Of a stretch of DNA of 64,000 bases, positions 34,785-43,644 are shown in pieces. The translations under genes were made by a program, and so were the position numbers. The notes under the pieces were generated by a model. It saw nothing but the letters and a program-made list of their open reading frames with translations, did no database searches and had not been told where the DNA came from. The stretch's first letter is position 1; each line of letters opens with the position of its first letter. Location: contig NZ_JBDKSS010000011.1 of the NCBI RefSeq assembly GCF_039680535.1, positions 1 through 64,000 of the forward strand. The letters are read 5' to 3'. The stretch comes from Parvibaculum sp039680535. GTDB lineage: Bacteria; Pseudomonadota; Alphaproteobacteria; Parvibaculales; Parvibaculaceae.

Positions 34785-35422
34785 GCTTCGTCGTCGCGAT
34801 CGACGGTCCCGCCGCCTCCGGCAAGGGAACGCTGGCGCGAAGGCTCGCGGCTCATTACGGCTTTGCCTATCTCGATACGGGTTCGCTCTACCGCGCGGTC
34901 GGACAGGCGGTCCGCGACGCGGACGGCAACCCCGCCGACGAGACGGCGGCGCTCGCCGCGGCGCAGGCGCTCGACATCTCCCGGATCGACGAAAAGGCCA
35001 TCCGCACGCGGGAAGCGGGCGAAGCCGCTTCGCTTGTGGCCGTCATGCCCTCGGTCCGGGCAGCCATCCTCGATTTTCAGCGCGATTTCGCCGCGAACCC
35101 GCCAGACGGACAGAAGGGCGCCGTGCTGGACGGGCGGGACATTGGAACGGTCGTCTGCCCCGACGCCGATGTGAAGCTTTTCGTGACCGCCAGCCCCGAG
35201 GTCCGGGCCCACAGGCGCTGGCTCGAACTCAAGAACTCGGGGTCCACGGTCTCCGAGGCACAAGTCCTTGAAGATACGAAGGAAAGAGACGCGCGGGACG
35301 CCGGCCGGGCGGCGAGCCCCATGCGTCAGGCCACCGACGCGCACTTGCTCGACACCACCGATTTGAGTATAGAAGCGGCGTTCGGCGAAGCCGTCCGGAT
35401 CATCGACAAGTCAATGAGTTAA
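34781..35422 (+). CDS. cmk: Cytidylate kinase
   Basis: Phosphorylates CMP and dCMP to the diphosphates. The 213-residue protein has the P-loop IDGPAASGKGTLARRLA near the N-terminus, YLDTGSLYRAVG, the GRDIGTVVCPDADVKLFVTAS segment and the ERDARDAGRAASPM lid. It starts at a GTG that overlaps the aroA stop (GTGA). The order aroA-cmk-rpsA is conserved across Proteobacteria. Confidence 0.95.
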   Translation: MSFVVAIDGPAASGKGTLARRLAAHYGFAYLDTGSLYRAVGQAVRDADGNPADETAALAAAQALDISRIDEKAIRTREAGEAASLVAVMPSVRAAILDFQRDFAANPPDGQKGAVLDGRDIGTVVCPDADVKLFVTASPEVRAHRRWLELKNSGSTVSEAQVLEDTKERDARDAGRAASPMRQATDAHLLDTTDLSIEAAFGEAVRIIDKSMS

Positions 35423-35619
35423 GCGCGCTATCCGCTATTCGCGGGGCGGGCTTGCACATTGGCTATTCGGCGTTTCGGGGGTCGCTGCCGGCGAGACTAT
35501 TTTTGCAACCTCTAACCGCCTGCCCACATCCATATGCTCCCGGGCGCTCACGACCCAGGGGGAAGACCGCCGGACACAACCGTCGGCCGGATAAAGCACC
35601 GATCAGGAGACTGAACACA

Positions 35620-37326
35620 TTGGCTAATACCGCACTCAACCCGACGCGCGAAGATTTCGCCGCCCTGCTCGAAGAGTCCTTCGGCTCCAGCGACATGCAG
35701 GAAGGCTCGGTCATCCGTGGCCGTATCGTCGGCATCGAAAACGACCTCGCCATCATCGACGTCGGCCTCAAGACCGAAGGCCGCGTCGCCCTCAAGGAAT
35801 TTGCGACCCCCGGCCGCGCCGCGGCCGTTCAGGTCGGCGACACCGTGGAAGTCTATCTCGAGCGCATCGAGAATTCCGCCGGCGAGGCCGTGCTGTCGCG
35901 TGAAAAGGCGAAGCGCGAAGAGAGCTGGATCCGCCTCGAAGTCGCTTTCGAGAAGCAGGAACGCGTCGAAGGCCAGATCTTCGGCCGCGTGAAGGGTGGC
36001 TTCACCGTCGATCTCGACGGCGCCGTCGCCTTCCTCCCCGGCAGCCAGGTCGACATCCGCCCCGTGCGCGACGTGACCCCGCTGATGAACATCGCCCAGC
36101 CCTTCCAGATCCTCAAGATGGACAAGCGCCGCGGCAACATCGTCGTCTCGCGCCGCGCCGTCCTCGAAGAGACCCGCGCCGAACAGCGTCAGGAACTCGT
36201 CGAGAACCTCAAGGAAGGCCAGGTGCTGGAAGGCGTCGTCAAGAACATCACCGATTACGGTGCGTTCGTTGACCTCGGCGGCGTCGACGGCCTGCTGCAC
36301 GTCACCGACATTGCGTGGCGCCGCGTGAACCACCCGACGGAAGTTCTCTCGATCGGCCAGACCGTGAAGGTCCAGGTGATCAAGGTGAACCAGGAAACCC
36401 AGCGCATCTCGCTCGGCATGAAGCAGCTCGAGGCCGATCCGTGGGAAGGCGTTTCCGCGAAGTATCCGATCGGCGCGAAGCTCAAGGGCCGCGTTACGAA
36501 CATCACCGATTACGGTGCGTTCGTTGAGCTCGAGCCGGGCGTTGAAGGTCTTGTCCACGTCTCCGAGATGAGCTGGACCAAGAAGAACGTGCACCCCGGC
36601 AAGATCGTTTCGACCTCGCAGGAAGTCGAAGTGATGGTGCTCGAAGTCGATCCGGTGAAGCGTCGCATCTCGCTTGGTCTCAAGCAGTGCCTCGACAACC
36701 CGTGGATGAGCTTCGCCGAGAAGTTCCCGGTCGGCACGATCGTCGAAGGCGAGATCAAGAACATCACCGAGTTCGGTCTGTTCATCGGTCTCGACACGGA
36801 CGTCGACGGCATGGTCCACATGTCCGACCTCGACTGGAACAAGTCGGGCGAGGAAGCCATGCAGGCCTATCAGAAGGGCCAGGTCGTCAAGGCCGTCGTC
36901 CTCGACGTCGACACCGAGAAAGAGCGTATCTCGCTCGGCATCAAGCAGCTCAGCGGCGATCCGCTGGAAAGCCTCGGCGACGCGATCCGCAAGGGCGCGG
37001 TCGTCACCTGCACGGTGACGGGCGTGACCGAGAACGGTCTCGAAGTCACGGTCGGCGCGGAGGCGATGCCTGCCTTCATCCGTCGCGCCGAACTCTCGCG
37101 TGACCGTTCGGAGCAGCGCCCCGAGCGTTTCGCCGTCGGCGACAAGATCGACGCCCGCGTGACGCAGTTCGACCGCGCCGCGCGCAAGATGACCCTCTCG
37201 GTCAAGGCGCTCGAAATCGCGGAAGAGAAGGAAGCCGTCGCTCAGTACGGCTCGTCCGACTCGGGCGCGTCGCTCGGCGACATCCTCGGTGCCGCGCTCC
37301 GTGGCGCCCAGGACGAAAAGAAGTAA
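35620..37326 (+). CDS. rpsA: Ribosomal protein S1
   Basis: Large RNA-binding protein of the 30S subunit that helps unfold and recruit mRNA. The 568-residue product has six S1 OB-fold domains, each recognisable by G-V-x-x-x-x-x-G-x-F/L-V and ending in RISLGxKQ (three clear copies). The start is TTG at 35620 with AGGAG ten bases upstream; the protein begins MANTALNPTREDFAALLEES, the normal S1 N-terminus. A leader of about 200 bp separates it from cmk. The third and fourth domains share an identical 29-bp DNA segment. A UUCG hairpin follows the stop. Confidence 0.96.
   Translation: MANTALNPTREDFAALLEESFGSSDMQEGSVIRGRIVGIENDLAIIDVGLKTEGRVALKEFATPGRAAAVQVGDTVEVYLERIENSAGEAVLSREKAKREESWIRLEVAFEKQERVEGQIFGRVKGGFTVDLDGAVAFLPGSQVDIRPVRDVTPLMNIAQPFQILKMDKRRGNIVVSRRAVLEETRAEQRQELVENLKEGQVLEGVVKNITDYGAFVDLGGVDGLLHVTDIAWRRVNHPTEVLSIGQTVKVQVIKVNQETQRISLGMKQLEADPWEGVSAKYPIGAKLKGRVTNITDYGAFVELEPGVEGLVHVSEMSWTKKNVHPGKIVSTSQEVEVMVLEVDPVKRRISLGLKQCLDNPWMSFAEKFPVGTIVEGEIKNITEFGLFIGLDTDVDGMVHMSDLDWNKSGEEAMQAYQKGQVVKAVVLDVDTEKERISLGIKQLSGDPLESLGDAIRKGAVVTCTVTGVTENGLEVTVGAEAMPAFIRRAELSRDRSEQRPERFAVGDKIDARVTQFDRAARKMTLSVKALEIAEEKEAVAQYGSSDSGASLGDILGAALRGAQDEKK
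36244..36527. repeat. 29-bp direct repeat within rpsA
   Basis: Positions 36244-36272 and 36499-36527 are identical over 29 bp (encoding NITDYGAFV), 255 bp or 85 codons apart, in consecutive S1 domains. Other domains encode similar residues with different codons. Confidence 0.85.
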
Positions 37327-37338
37327 GCGTACCCGTCC

Positions 37339-37358
37339 GGGCCGGCTTCGGCCGGCCC
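37339..37358 (+). terminator. UUCG-capped hairpin after rpsA
   Basis: GGGCCGGC-TTCG-GCCGGCCC, an 8-bp GC stem with a UUCG tetraloop, 12 bp after the rpsA stop. There is no real T-tract, so it may be a 3' stabiliser or an inefficient terminator. Confidence 0.55.
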
Positions 37359-37431
37359 CGTTCGGCTCGCTCATGACGCCGAAGATCATTTGGTCTAGTC
37401 TCCCGGAAACAGCTTGTCCGGAGAAAGCCCA

Positions 37432-38373
37432 GTGTCCTTCGACGCAGATGCAATCACGGACAGGCGGCGCCTCAAGCGCCGCCTGTTTTTTTGGCGCTTC
37501 GCGGCCGTCATTGCCGTGGTGCTCGCCATCCTCGCAGCCGTCGGCACGACGCGCTTCCACCACGCCCAGATCGCGCGGGTGGAGATCACCGGCATCATCA
37601 CCGATGACCGGGACATGCAGGATCTGCTGAAGCAGCTTGGCGACGATCATTCGGTGAAAGCCGTCATTCTCTCGATCGACAGCCCCGGCGGCACGACGAC
37701 CGGCGCCGAAGCTCTCTACACCAGGGTCCGCCAGCTTGCCGCGAAGAAGCCCGTCGTCGCGACGCTTGGCACGGTCGCGGCCTCCGGGGGATATATCGCC
37801 GCGCTTTCCGCCGACCACATCGTCGCCCGCGGCAATACGCTGACCGGCTCGATCGGCGTCCTCTTCGAATGGCCGCAATTCGCCGGGCTGATGGAAAAGC
37901 TCGGCATCGAGGTCCAGTCGGTGAAATCGGCGCCGCTCAAGGCCGAGCCCGCGCCCTATCACAAGCCCAGCCCCGAGGCGTTGGCAGCGACGCGCGATCT
38001 CGTCACCTCCTCCTATGACTGGTTCATCGGCCTCGTCCAGGAGCGCCGGAAGCTCGACGCCGCCACGGCGAAGAAACTCGGCGACGGGCGCGTCTATACG
38101 GGCTGGCAGGCCGTCCAGAACAAGCTCGTCGACGAGATCGGCGGTGAGGACGAAGCCGTCAAATGGCTGACCACGGCCCGCAAGGTTCCGGCCGGTCTTC
38201 CTGTGGAGGACTGGGCGCCGGAGCGCGAAGACGCCGCCTATGGCTCCTTCACGGGCGAGGCGGCTGGCCGGGTTCTAGCTGCGGGGATCGAAGCGCTGGC
38301 CGGAAAAACGCTGCAAACAAAAAGACTTACCCTTGACGGGCTGAGCAGCGTTTGGCACCCTGACGCCCGTTGA
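37432..38373 (+). CDS. sppA: Signal peptide peptidase SppA
   Basis: Inner-membrane serine-lysine protease that degrades cleaved signal peptides. The 313-residue protein is the short single-domain form. It has one transmembrane helix (about 22-40), the SIDSPGGTTTGAEAL motif, the nucleophile Ser118 in VAASGGYIAA, TGSIGVLFEWP, and the general base Lys170 in SAPLKAEPAPY. GTG at 37432 has GGAG eight bases upstream and is preferred to a TTG six codons earlier. It lies between rpsA and ihfB, as in other alphaproteobacteria. Confidence 0.93.
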   Translation: MSFDADAITDRRRLKRRLFFWRFAAVIAVVLAILAAVGTTRFHHAQIARVEITGIITDDRDMQDLLKQLGDDHSVKAVILSIDSPGGTTTGAEALYTRVRQLAAKKPVVATLGTVAASGGYIAALSADHIVARGNTLTGSIGVLFEWPQFAGLMEKLGIEVQSVKSAPLKAEPAPYHKPSPEALAATRDLVTSSYDWFIGLVQERRKLDAATAKKLGDGRVYTGWQAVQNKLVDEIGGEDEAVKWLTTARKVPAGLPVEDWAPEREDAAYGSFTGEAAGRVLAAGIEALAGKTLQTKRLTLDGLSSVWHPDAR

Positions 38374-38483
38374 ACGATGAGTTTCATGCTGCCTGGGGGG
38401 CAGTTGAGGGCGCAGAGACATGACGCTCCGGCCATCCCCTCGACAAAAGCCAGAGGCAGCACCCAGCCCGGACGCGCAGAGAC

Positions 38484-38822
38484 ATGATCAAATCCGAACT
38501 CGTCGCCCGCCTCGCACAGGCGAACCCGCATCTCTACCAGCGAGACGTGGAGCGGATCGTTTCCACGATTTTCGACGAGATCAGCGCAGCGCTGGCGCGT
38601 GGCGACCGGGTGGAACTTCGCGGCTTCGGCGCCTTCTCCGTGAAAAGCCGTCCGGCCCGCACCGGACGCAATCCGCGTACCGGCGCGCCCGTTCACGTGG
38701 ATGAAAAATTCGTGCCCTTCTTCAAGACGGGCAAGGAACTGCGCGAACGCCTCAACAACGCCGACATCCCGGAAGGCAAGCTGCTTGCCGCCGAGGAAGG
38801 CGATGAGGACGACGAGGATTGA
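38484..38822 (+). CDS. ihfB: Integration host factor beta subunit
   Basis: DNA-bending protein of the HU/IHF family that works as a heterodimer with IHF-alpha. The 112-residue protein has MIKSELVARLAQANPHL, the beta-arm GRNPRTGAPVHVDEKFVPFFKTGKELRERLN, and an acidic tail (EEGDEDDED) longer than that of E. coli IHF-beta. The sequence around its start, GCGCAGAGACATGA, is repeated exactly 64 bp upstream (38410-38423). A strong terminator follows. Confidence 0.94.
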   Translation: MIKSELVARLAQANPHLYQRDVERIVSTIFDEISAALARGDRVELRGFGAFSVKSRPARTGRNPRTGAPVHVDEKFVPFFKTGKELRERLNNADIPEGKLLAAEEGDEDDED

Positions 38823-38832
38823 TATCCTCGCC

Positions 38833-38856
38833 CCTCTCCCGATGGGAGAGGCTTTT
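38833..38856 (+). terminator. Rho-independent terminator of ihfB
   Basis: CCTCTCCC-GAT-GGGAGAGG (38833-38851) followed by CTTTT, 11 bp after the ihfB stop. The lapA start lies just beyond it, so lapA expression probably depends on read-through. Confidence 0.88.
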
Positions 38857-38870
38857 AAAGGATTGAGCCA

Positions 38871-39167
38871 TTGAGCCTGCTCCGCTGGATCGTCCTGCCA
38901 CCGGTCGCGCTGATCGTGATCGCGCTTGCCGTGGCCAACCGCCATGTCGTGAGCTTCAGCCTTGACCCGTTCAACGCAGCGGCGCCCGCCCTCAGCCTTG
39001 AAATGCCGCTGGCCGGCATCGTGCTGATCGCGCTCTTCATCGGCATCCTGATCGGCGGTTTTGCAGCCTGGAGCCAGGCGAAGATCAAGATCGCCCGGCG
39101 AAAGGCGCCGCCGCCCATGGAGCCGGCAAAAAGCTCGGGCCCCAACCTCCCCGCCGCAACGCTCTGA
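38871..39167 (+). CDS. LapA-domain (DUF1049) membrane protein
   Basis: A 98-residue inner-membrane protein with two transmembrane helices (about 5-22 and 45-67) and a short basic cytoplasmic tail (KIKIARRKAPPP). NRHVVSFSLDPF between the helices is typical of the LapA family, which in E. coli works with LapB on LPS assembly control. LapA-domain genes next to ihfB are common in alphaproteobacteria. The start is TTG at 38871 with AAGGA nine bases upstream. No lapB is adjacent. Confidence 0.82.
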   Translation: MSLLRWIVLPPVALIVIALAVANRHVVSFSLDPFNAAAPALSLEMPLAGIVLIALFIGILIGGFAAWSQAKIKIARRKAPPPMEPAKSSGPNLPAATL

Positions 39168-39257
39168 GCCCCTCGCGGCGGCGTTTCGCCGTGGGTCCGG
39201 CGGTGCTATAAACCGCGCGACCCAGGCCAAAGCCCGACTCCGGCCAAAGGAGCCCCA

Positions 39258-39962
39258 ATGAGCGTGACCCCGAACCCCATTTTCTGCGCCCTCGACACGG
39301 TGGATGAAGCCCATGCCGCCTCGCTCGCGCGCGGGCTCAAGGGCACGGTGGGCGGCGTGAAGCTCGGCATGGAATTCTTCAATGCGCGTGGCCCGCAGGG
39401 CTATCGCACCGTCGCGGAAGCGGGTGTGCCGATCTTCCTCGACCTCAAGCTCCATGACATTCCGAACACGGTCGCAGGCGGCATCCGCGCAACGCTGCCC
39501 TTGAAGCCCGCCATCGTGAACGTCCATGCGGCGGGTGGGCTCGCCATGATGCGGGCCGCCGCCGATGCCGCAAAGGAAGCGGGCGATGCGCGCCCGCTCG
39601 TCATCGCGGTCACGGTGCTGACCAGCCTCGATCAATCCGATCTCCATGACACGGGCGTTTCCGGCACGCCCGCCGACCACGTGCTGCGCCTCGCGCATCT
39701 CGCGGCTAAGGCCGGGCTCGACGGCGTCGTCTGCTCCGCGCATGAAATCGAGCGGCTGCGCGCCGAACTCGGCCGCGACTTCAAGCTCATCGTGCCGGGC
39801 ATCCGTCCCGCAGGCAGCGACATCGGCGACCAGAAGCGCATCATGACGCCGTCTGACGCTCTCGCGCTTGGCGCGGACATTCTCGTCATCGGCCGCCCGA
39901 TCACGGGCGCCGCCAACCCGCGCGAGGCGGCCGAGGCGATCAGCGCCTCGCTCGCAGCCTGA
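39258..39962 (+). CDS. pyrF: Orotidine 5'-phosphate decarboxylase
   Basis: Last step of UMP synthesis. The 234-residue TIM-barrel protein has the substrate Lys in GGVKLGMEFF and the catalytic D-x-K-x-x-D array at Asp62, Lys64 and Asp67 (FLDLKLHDIPNTV). The phosphate-binding C-terminal part is GADILVIGRPIT. The ATG follows AAAGGAGCCCCA. It is 1 bp from trpF, linking pyrimidine and tryptophan synthesis in one transcript. Confidence 0.96.
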   Translation: MSVTPNPIFCALDTVDEAHAASLARGLKGTVGGVKLGMEFFNARGPQGYRTVAEAGVPIFLDLKLHDIPNTVAGGIRATLPLKPAIVNVHAAGGLAMMRAAADAAKEAGDARPLVIAVTVLTSLDQSDLHDTGVSGTPADHVLRLAHLAAKAGLDGVVCSAHEIERLRAELGRDFKLIVPGIRPAGSDIGDQKRIMTPSDALALGADILVIGRPITGAANPREAAEAISASLAA

Positions 39963-39963
39963 C

Positions 39964-40626
39964 ATGCCCGTCCCCGCCTCAAATATCAGGGTCAAGATTT
40001 GCGGCCTGTCGACGCCGGAGACGGTGAAGGCTGCCGTGGACGCGGGCGCCGACTATCTCGGCTTCGTCTTCTTTGCCAGAAGCCCCCGCAATATTTCGCC
40101 CGATGACGCTGCGGAACTCGGCAAGCTCGTGCCGCCCCATGTGTTGAAGGTGGCACTTACCGTCGATGCCGACGACGCCACGCTCGATCGTATCGTCGCG
40201 GCGCTGAAGCCCGACATGCTGCAACTTCACGGGCATGAGAGCCCCGAGAGGCTCATCGAACTGAAATCCCGTTTCGGCCTGACGCTGATGAAGGCCGTCG
40301 CCGTTTCCGAGCCGGAAGACCTAACGAGATCAGACATTTACCGTGATGCAGCCGATTTGTTGCTGTTCGATGCCAAACCGCCTAAATCTATGCAGAATGC
40401 GCTGCCCGGCGGAAATGGCCTTGTCTTCGACTGGTCGCTGATCGCCGGACACAGGCCCGAAATGCCCTGGATGCTTTCCGGCGGATTGACGGCGGAAAAT
40501 GTCGGCGAAGCGATCCGCATCAGCGGCGCGGAAGCGGTCGATGTCTCTTCCGGCGTCGAGGACGCGCCGGGTCGGAAGAACCCGAAGCTGATCGCGGAAT
40601 TCATTCGCGCCGCCAGGTCCGTTTGA
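39964..40626 (+). CDS. trpF: Phosphoribosylanthranilate isomerase
   Basis: Third step of the tryptophan branch (Amadori rearrangement). The 220-residue TIM barrel has VKICGLSTPETV at the N-terminus with the catalytic Cys, YLGFVFFARSPRNIS, LQLHGHESPE, the catalytic Asp region LLLFDAKP, and WMLSGGLTAENV plus VDVSSGVEDAPGRK for phosphate binding. The ATG at 39964 is one base after the pyrF stop. It is the first gene of trpFBA-accD-folC. Confidence 0.96.
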   Translation: MPVPASNIRVKICGLSTPETVKAAVDAGADYLGFVFFARSPRNISPDDAAELGKLVPPHVLKVALTVDADDATLDRIVAALKPDMLQLHGHESPERLIELKSRFGLTLMKAVAVSEPEDLTRSDIYRDAADLLLFDAKPPKSMQNALPGGNGLVFDWSLIAGHRPEMPWMLSGGLTAENVGEAIRISGAEAVDVSSGVEDAPGRKNPKLIAEFIRAARSV

Positions 40627-40645
40627 CTACCGGCATCGTATCGAC

Positions 40646-41887
40646 GTGATGATGAAAGAAAAAGACGTGAGCGTGACTTCCAAAGTCAATTCCTACAGAG
40701 CCGGCCCCGACGAACGCGGACGCTTCGGCATTTTTGGCGGACGCTTTGTCGCCGAGACGCTGATGCCGCTGATCCTCGACCTCGAAAAAGCCTATGACGA
40801 GGCAAAGAACGATCCGGCTTTCCATGCCGAGCTGACGCATCTCAACACGCATTATGCCGGTCGCCCGAGCCCGCTCTATTTCGCGGAACGCCTGACCGAG
40901 CATCTCGGCGGCGCGAAGATCTATTTCAAGCGCGAAGAGCTCAACCACACCGGCTCGCACAAGATCAACAATTGCCTCGGTCAGATCCAGCTCGCGCGGC
41001 GCATGGGCAAGACGCGCATCATCGCGGAAACGGGCGCGGGTCAGCATGGCGTCGCGACGGCGACGGTCTGCGCGCGCTTCGGCCTGCCTTGCGTCGTCTA
41101 TATGGGCGCGACCGACGTCGAACGTCAGAAGCCGAACGTCTTCCGCATGAAGCTCCTCGGCGCTGAAGTCGTGCCGGTCACTTCCGGTTCCGGCACGCTC
41201 AAGGATGCGATGAACGAAGCGCTGCGCGACTGGGTGACGAATGTCGAGGACACCTACTACCTCATCGGCACCGTTGCGGGCCCGCATCCCTATCCGGCCA
41301 TGGTGCGAGATTTCCAGTCGGTGATCGGCGACGAGACGAAGAAGCAGATTCTCGAGATCGAAGGCCGTCTGCCCGATACGCTCGTCGCCTGCGTTGGCGG
41401 CGGCTCGAACGCCATGGGCCTTTTCCATCCCTTCCTCGACGACAGCGGCGTCGAGATCGTCGGCGTCGAAGCGGGCGGCCACGGCATTGCAACGGGCGAG
41501 CATTCCGCCTCGATCCTCGGCGGCAGCCCCGGCGTGCTCCACGGCAACCGCACCTATCTTCTTCAGAACGAAGACGGCCAGATCCTCGAAGGCCATTCGA
41601 TCTCGGCGGGCCTCGACTATCCGGGCATCGGGCCGGAGCATTCGTGGCTCAGCGATATCGGCCGCGTGAATTATGTCGCCGCGACGGACAGGGAGGCGCT
41701 CGATGCCTTCCAGCTCTGCTCCAAGGTCGAAGGCATCATTCCGGCACTCGAACCCGCCCATGCGCTTGCCCATGTGACGAAGCTCGCGCCGACCCTGTCC
41801 AAGGATCACATCATCGTCGTCTGCCTCTCGGGCCGTGGCGACAAGGACGTGTTCTCTGTGGCCGAGCATCTGGGAGTGAAGCTGTGA
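40646..41887 (+). CDS. trpB: Tryptophan synthase beta chain
   Basis: PLP enzyme that joins indole and serine. It is about 413 residues from the GTG at 40646; in-frame ATGs at 40649 and 40652 and GTGs at 40667 and 40673 are alternative starts, and none has a strong ribosome site. The PLP lysine is Lys106 in NHTGSHKINN. The glycine-rich phosphate site is CVGGGSNAMG, and ETGAGQHGVA is present. The subunit channels indole from TrpA, encoded next with a four-base overlap. Confidence 0.97.
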   Translation: MMMKEKDVSVTSKVNSYRAGPDERGRFGIFGGRFVAETLMPLILDLEKAYDEAKNDPAFHAELTHLNTHYAGRPSPLYFAERLTEHLGGAKIYFKREELNHTGSHKINNCLGQIQLARRMGKTRIIAETGAGQHGVATATVCARFGLPCVVYMGATDVERQKPNVFRMKLLGAEVVPVTSGSGTLKDAMNEALRDWVTNVEDTYYLIGTVAGPHPYPAMVRDFQSVIGDETKKQILEIEGRLPDTLVACVGGGSNAMGLFHPFLDDSGVEIVGVEAGGHGIATGEHSASILGGSPGVLHGNRTYLLQNEDGQILEGHSISAGLDYPGIGPEHSWLSDIGRVNYVAATDREALDAFQLCSKVEGIIPALEPAHALAHVTKLAPTLSKDHIIVVCLSGRGDKDVFSVAEHLGVKL

Positions 41888-42723
41888 GCACACGTCTCGA
41901 CAAGCGCTTTGCAGCGCTCAAGGCCGAAGGCCGTCCCGCCTTCGTGACTTTCATCACGGCGAACGATCCCGATTTCGATTTCTCGCTCGAACTGCTGAAG
42001 GGCCTGCCGGGCGCTGGCGCCGACGTGATCGAACTCGGCATGCCCTTCACCGATCCGATGGCCGACGGTCCCGCAATTCAGGCATCCTCGCAGCGCGCGC
42101 TCAAAGGCGGCGCGACGATGAAGAAGACGCTCGAACTCGTGCGCGCCTTCCGCGCCGCCGATAACGACACGCCGATCGTGCTGATGGGTTACTACAACCC
42201 GATCTATCACATGGGCGTAACGAAGTTCCTCGAAGCGGCAACCACCGCCGGCGTCGACGGGCTCATCGTGGTCGACCTTCCGCCGGAAGAAGACGACGAG
42301 CTGTGCGTACCCGCCCTCAACGCGGGATTGAACTTCATCCGTCTCGCGACCCCGACGACCGACGACAGGCGCCTGCCTGCCGTTCTCGCGAACACGAGCG
42401 GATTTGTCTATTACGTCTCGATCACCGGCATCACCGGTTCGGCGACCCCGGACACGGGCAAGGTTGCAGCCGCCGTCGAGCGCATCAAGCGGCACACATC
42501 GCTGCCCGTCGCGGTTGGCTTCGGCATCAAGACGCCGGAACAGGCCCACGCCATCGCAGGCGCCGCCGACGGCGCCGTCATCGGCTCGGCCATCGTCAGC
42601 GCCATTGCCGACGAACTCGATGCGAACGGCAAGCCGAAGGCGGGCGCAGCCGCGCGCGTGCTCACGCAGGTTCGCGCGCTGGCCGAAGGTGTCCATAGCG
42701 CCCACGCAAAAGCCGCGGAATGA
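41884..42723 (+). CDS. trpA: Tryptophan synthase alpha chain
   Basis: Splits indole-3-glycerol phosphate to indole and glyceraldehyde-3-phosphate. The 279-residue TIM barrel has the catalytic Glu in VIELGMPFTDPMADGPAIQ, the second catalytic Asp region in VDGLIVVDLPPEE, and YYVSITGITGS with VGFGIKTPEQA at the phosphate site. It starts at a GTG that overlaps the trpB stop (GTGA at 41884-41887), which should keep the two chains in balance. Confidence 0.97.
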   Translation: MSTRLDKRFAALKAEGRPAFVTFITANDPDFDFSLELLKGLPGAGADVIELGMPFTDPMADGPAIQASSQRALKGGATMKKTLELVRAFRAADNDTPIVLMGYYNPIYHMGVTKFLEAATTAGVDGLIVVDLPPEEDDELCVPALNAGLNFIRLATPTTDDRRLPAVLANTSGFVYYVSITGITGSATPDTGKVAAAVERIKRHTSLPVAVGFGIKTPEQAHAIAGAADGAVIGSAIVSAIADELDANGKPKAGAAARVLTQVRALAEGVHSAHAKAAE

Positions 42724-42736
42724 ACGGAGAGACCCC

Positions 42737-43633
42737 ATGAACTGGATCACAAACGTCGTCCGCCCGCGCATCCAGCGCGTCTTCAAGAAGAAGGACACGC
42801 CGGACAATCTCTGGCGCAAGTGCCCTGCCTGCAACGAGATGATCTTCCATCGCGATCTGGAAACGGCGCTCAATGTCTGCCCGCATTGCGATCATCACAT
42901 GCGCCTCGGCACGACGGCGCGTCTCGCATCGCTTTTCGACGATGGCCAGTACCAGACGGTTACAGTCGCGGGCGTACCGCTCGATCCGCTGAAATTCCGC
43001 GACCAGAAGAAATATCCCGACCGCCTCAAGGAAGCCCGCTCCAAGACCGGCCGCGACGAGGCGATCACCGTCGCCCACGGTCCGCTCGACGGCGTGGAAA
43101 CGGTGATCTCCATTCAGGATTTCGCCTTCATGGGCGGCTCGCTCGGCATGGCCGCCGGCGAAGCGATCATCAAGAGCGCGGAAATCGCGATCGAAAAGAA
43201 AGCGCCCTTCATCCTCTTCACCGCGGCAGGCGGCGCACGCATGCAGGAGGGCATCCTCTCCCTCATGCAGATGCCGCGCACGACGGTCGCCGTCGAGATG
43301 CTGCGCGATGCGGGGATTCCCTACATCGTCGTCCTCACCGACCCGACGACGGGCGGCGTGCTCGCCTCCTATGCCATGCTCGGCGACATCCAGATTTCCG
43401 AGCCCGGCGCGCTGATCGGCTTCTCGGGCCGCCGCGTCATCGAGCAGACGATCCGCGAAAAGCTGCCCGACGATTTCCAGAAAGCCGAATTCCAGCTCGA
43501 CCACGGCATGATCGACATGATCGTGCATCGCCACAAGCTCAAGGATACGCTGGCGCGCACGATCCGCATCCTCATGCACAAGCCGAAGCTCGGCACGCCG
43601 TCGACGCTGCCCGCGCGGACGGCATCACGCTGA
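42737..43633 (+). CDS. accD: Acetyl-CoA carboxylase carboxyltransferase beta subunit
   Basis: Transfers carboxyl from biotin to acetyl-CoA in the first step of fatty acid synthesis, together with AccA. The 298-residue protein has the N-terminal zinc ribbon with Cys29, Cys32, Cys48 and Cys51 (CPACNEM, CPHCDHH) and the carboxyltransferase core with FTAAGGARMQEGILSLMQM and VLTDPTTGGVLASYAMLGD. The ATG at 42737 follows GGAGAG. The trpA-accD-folC order is conserved in this class. Confidence 0.96.
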   Translation: MNWITNVVRPRIQRVFKKKDTPDNLWRKCPACNEMIFHRDLETALNVCPHCDHHMRLGTTARLASLFDDGQYQTVTVAGVPLDPLKFRDQKKYPDRLKEARSKTGRDEAITVAHGPLDGVETVISIQDFAFMGGSLGMAAGEAIIKSAEIAIEKKAPFILFTAAGGARMQEGILSLMQMPRTTVAVEMLRDAGIPYIVVLTDPTTGGVLASYAMLGDIQISEPGALIGFSGRRVIEQTIREKLPDDFQKAEFQLDHGMIDMIVHRHKLKDTLARTIRILMHKPKLGTPSTLPARTASR

Positions 43634-43644
43634 CGGGCGAGCCC

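Noticed and set aside
35548..37962. 804-codon open frame antisense to rpsA
   Set aside because: Stop-free antisense frames are common over GC-rich genes with strong codon bias. The sense frame encodes six S1 domains, and the antisense product has no recognisable fold.
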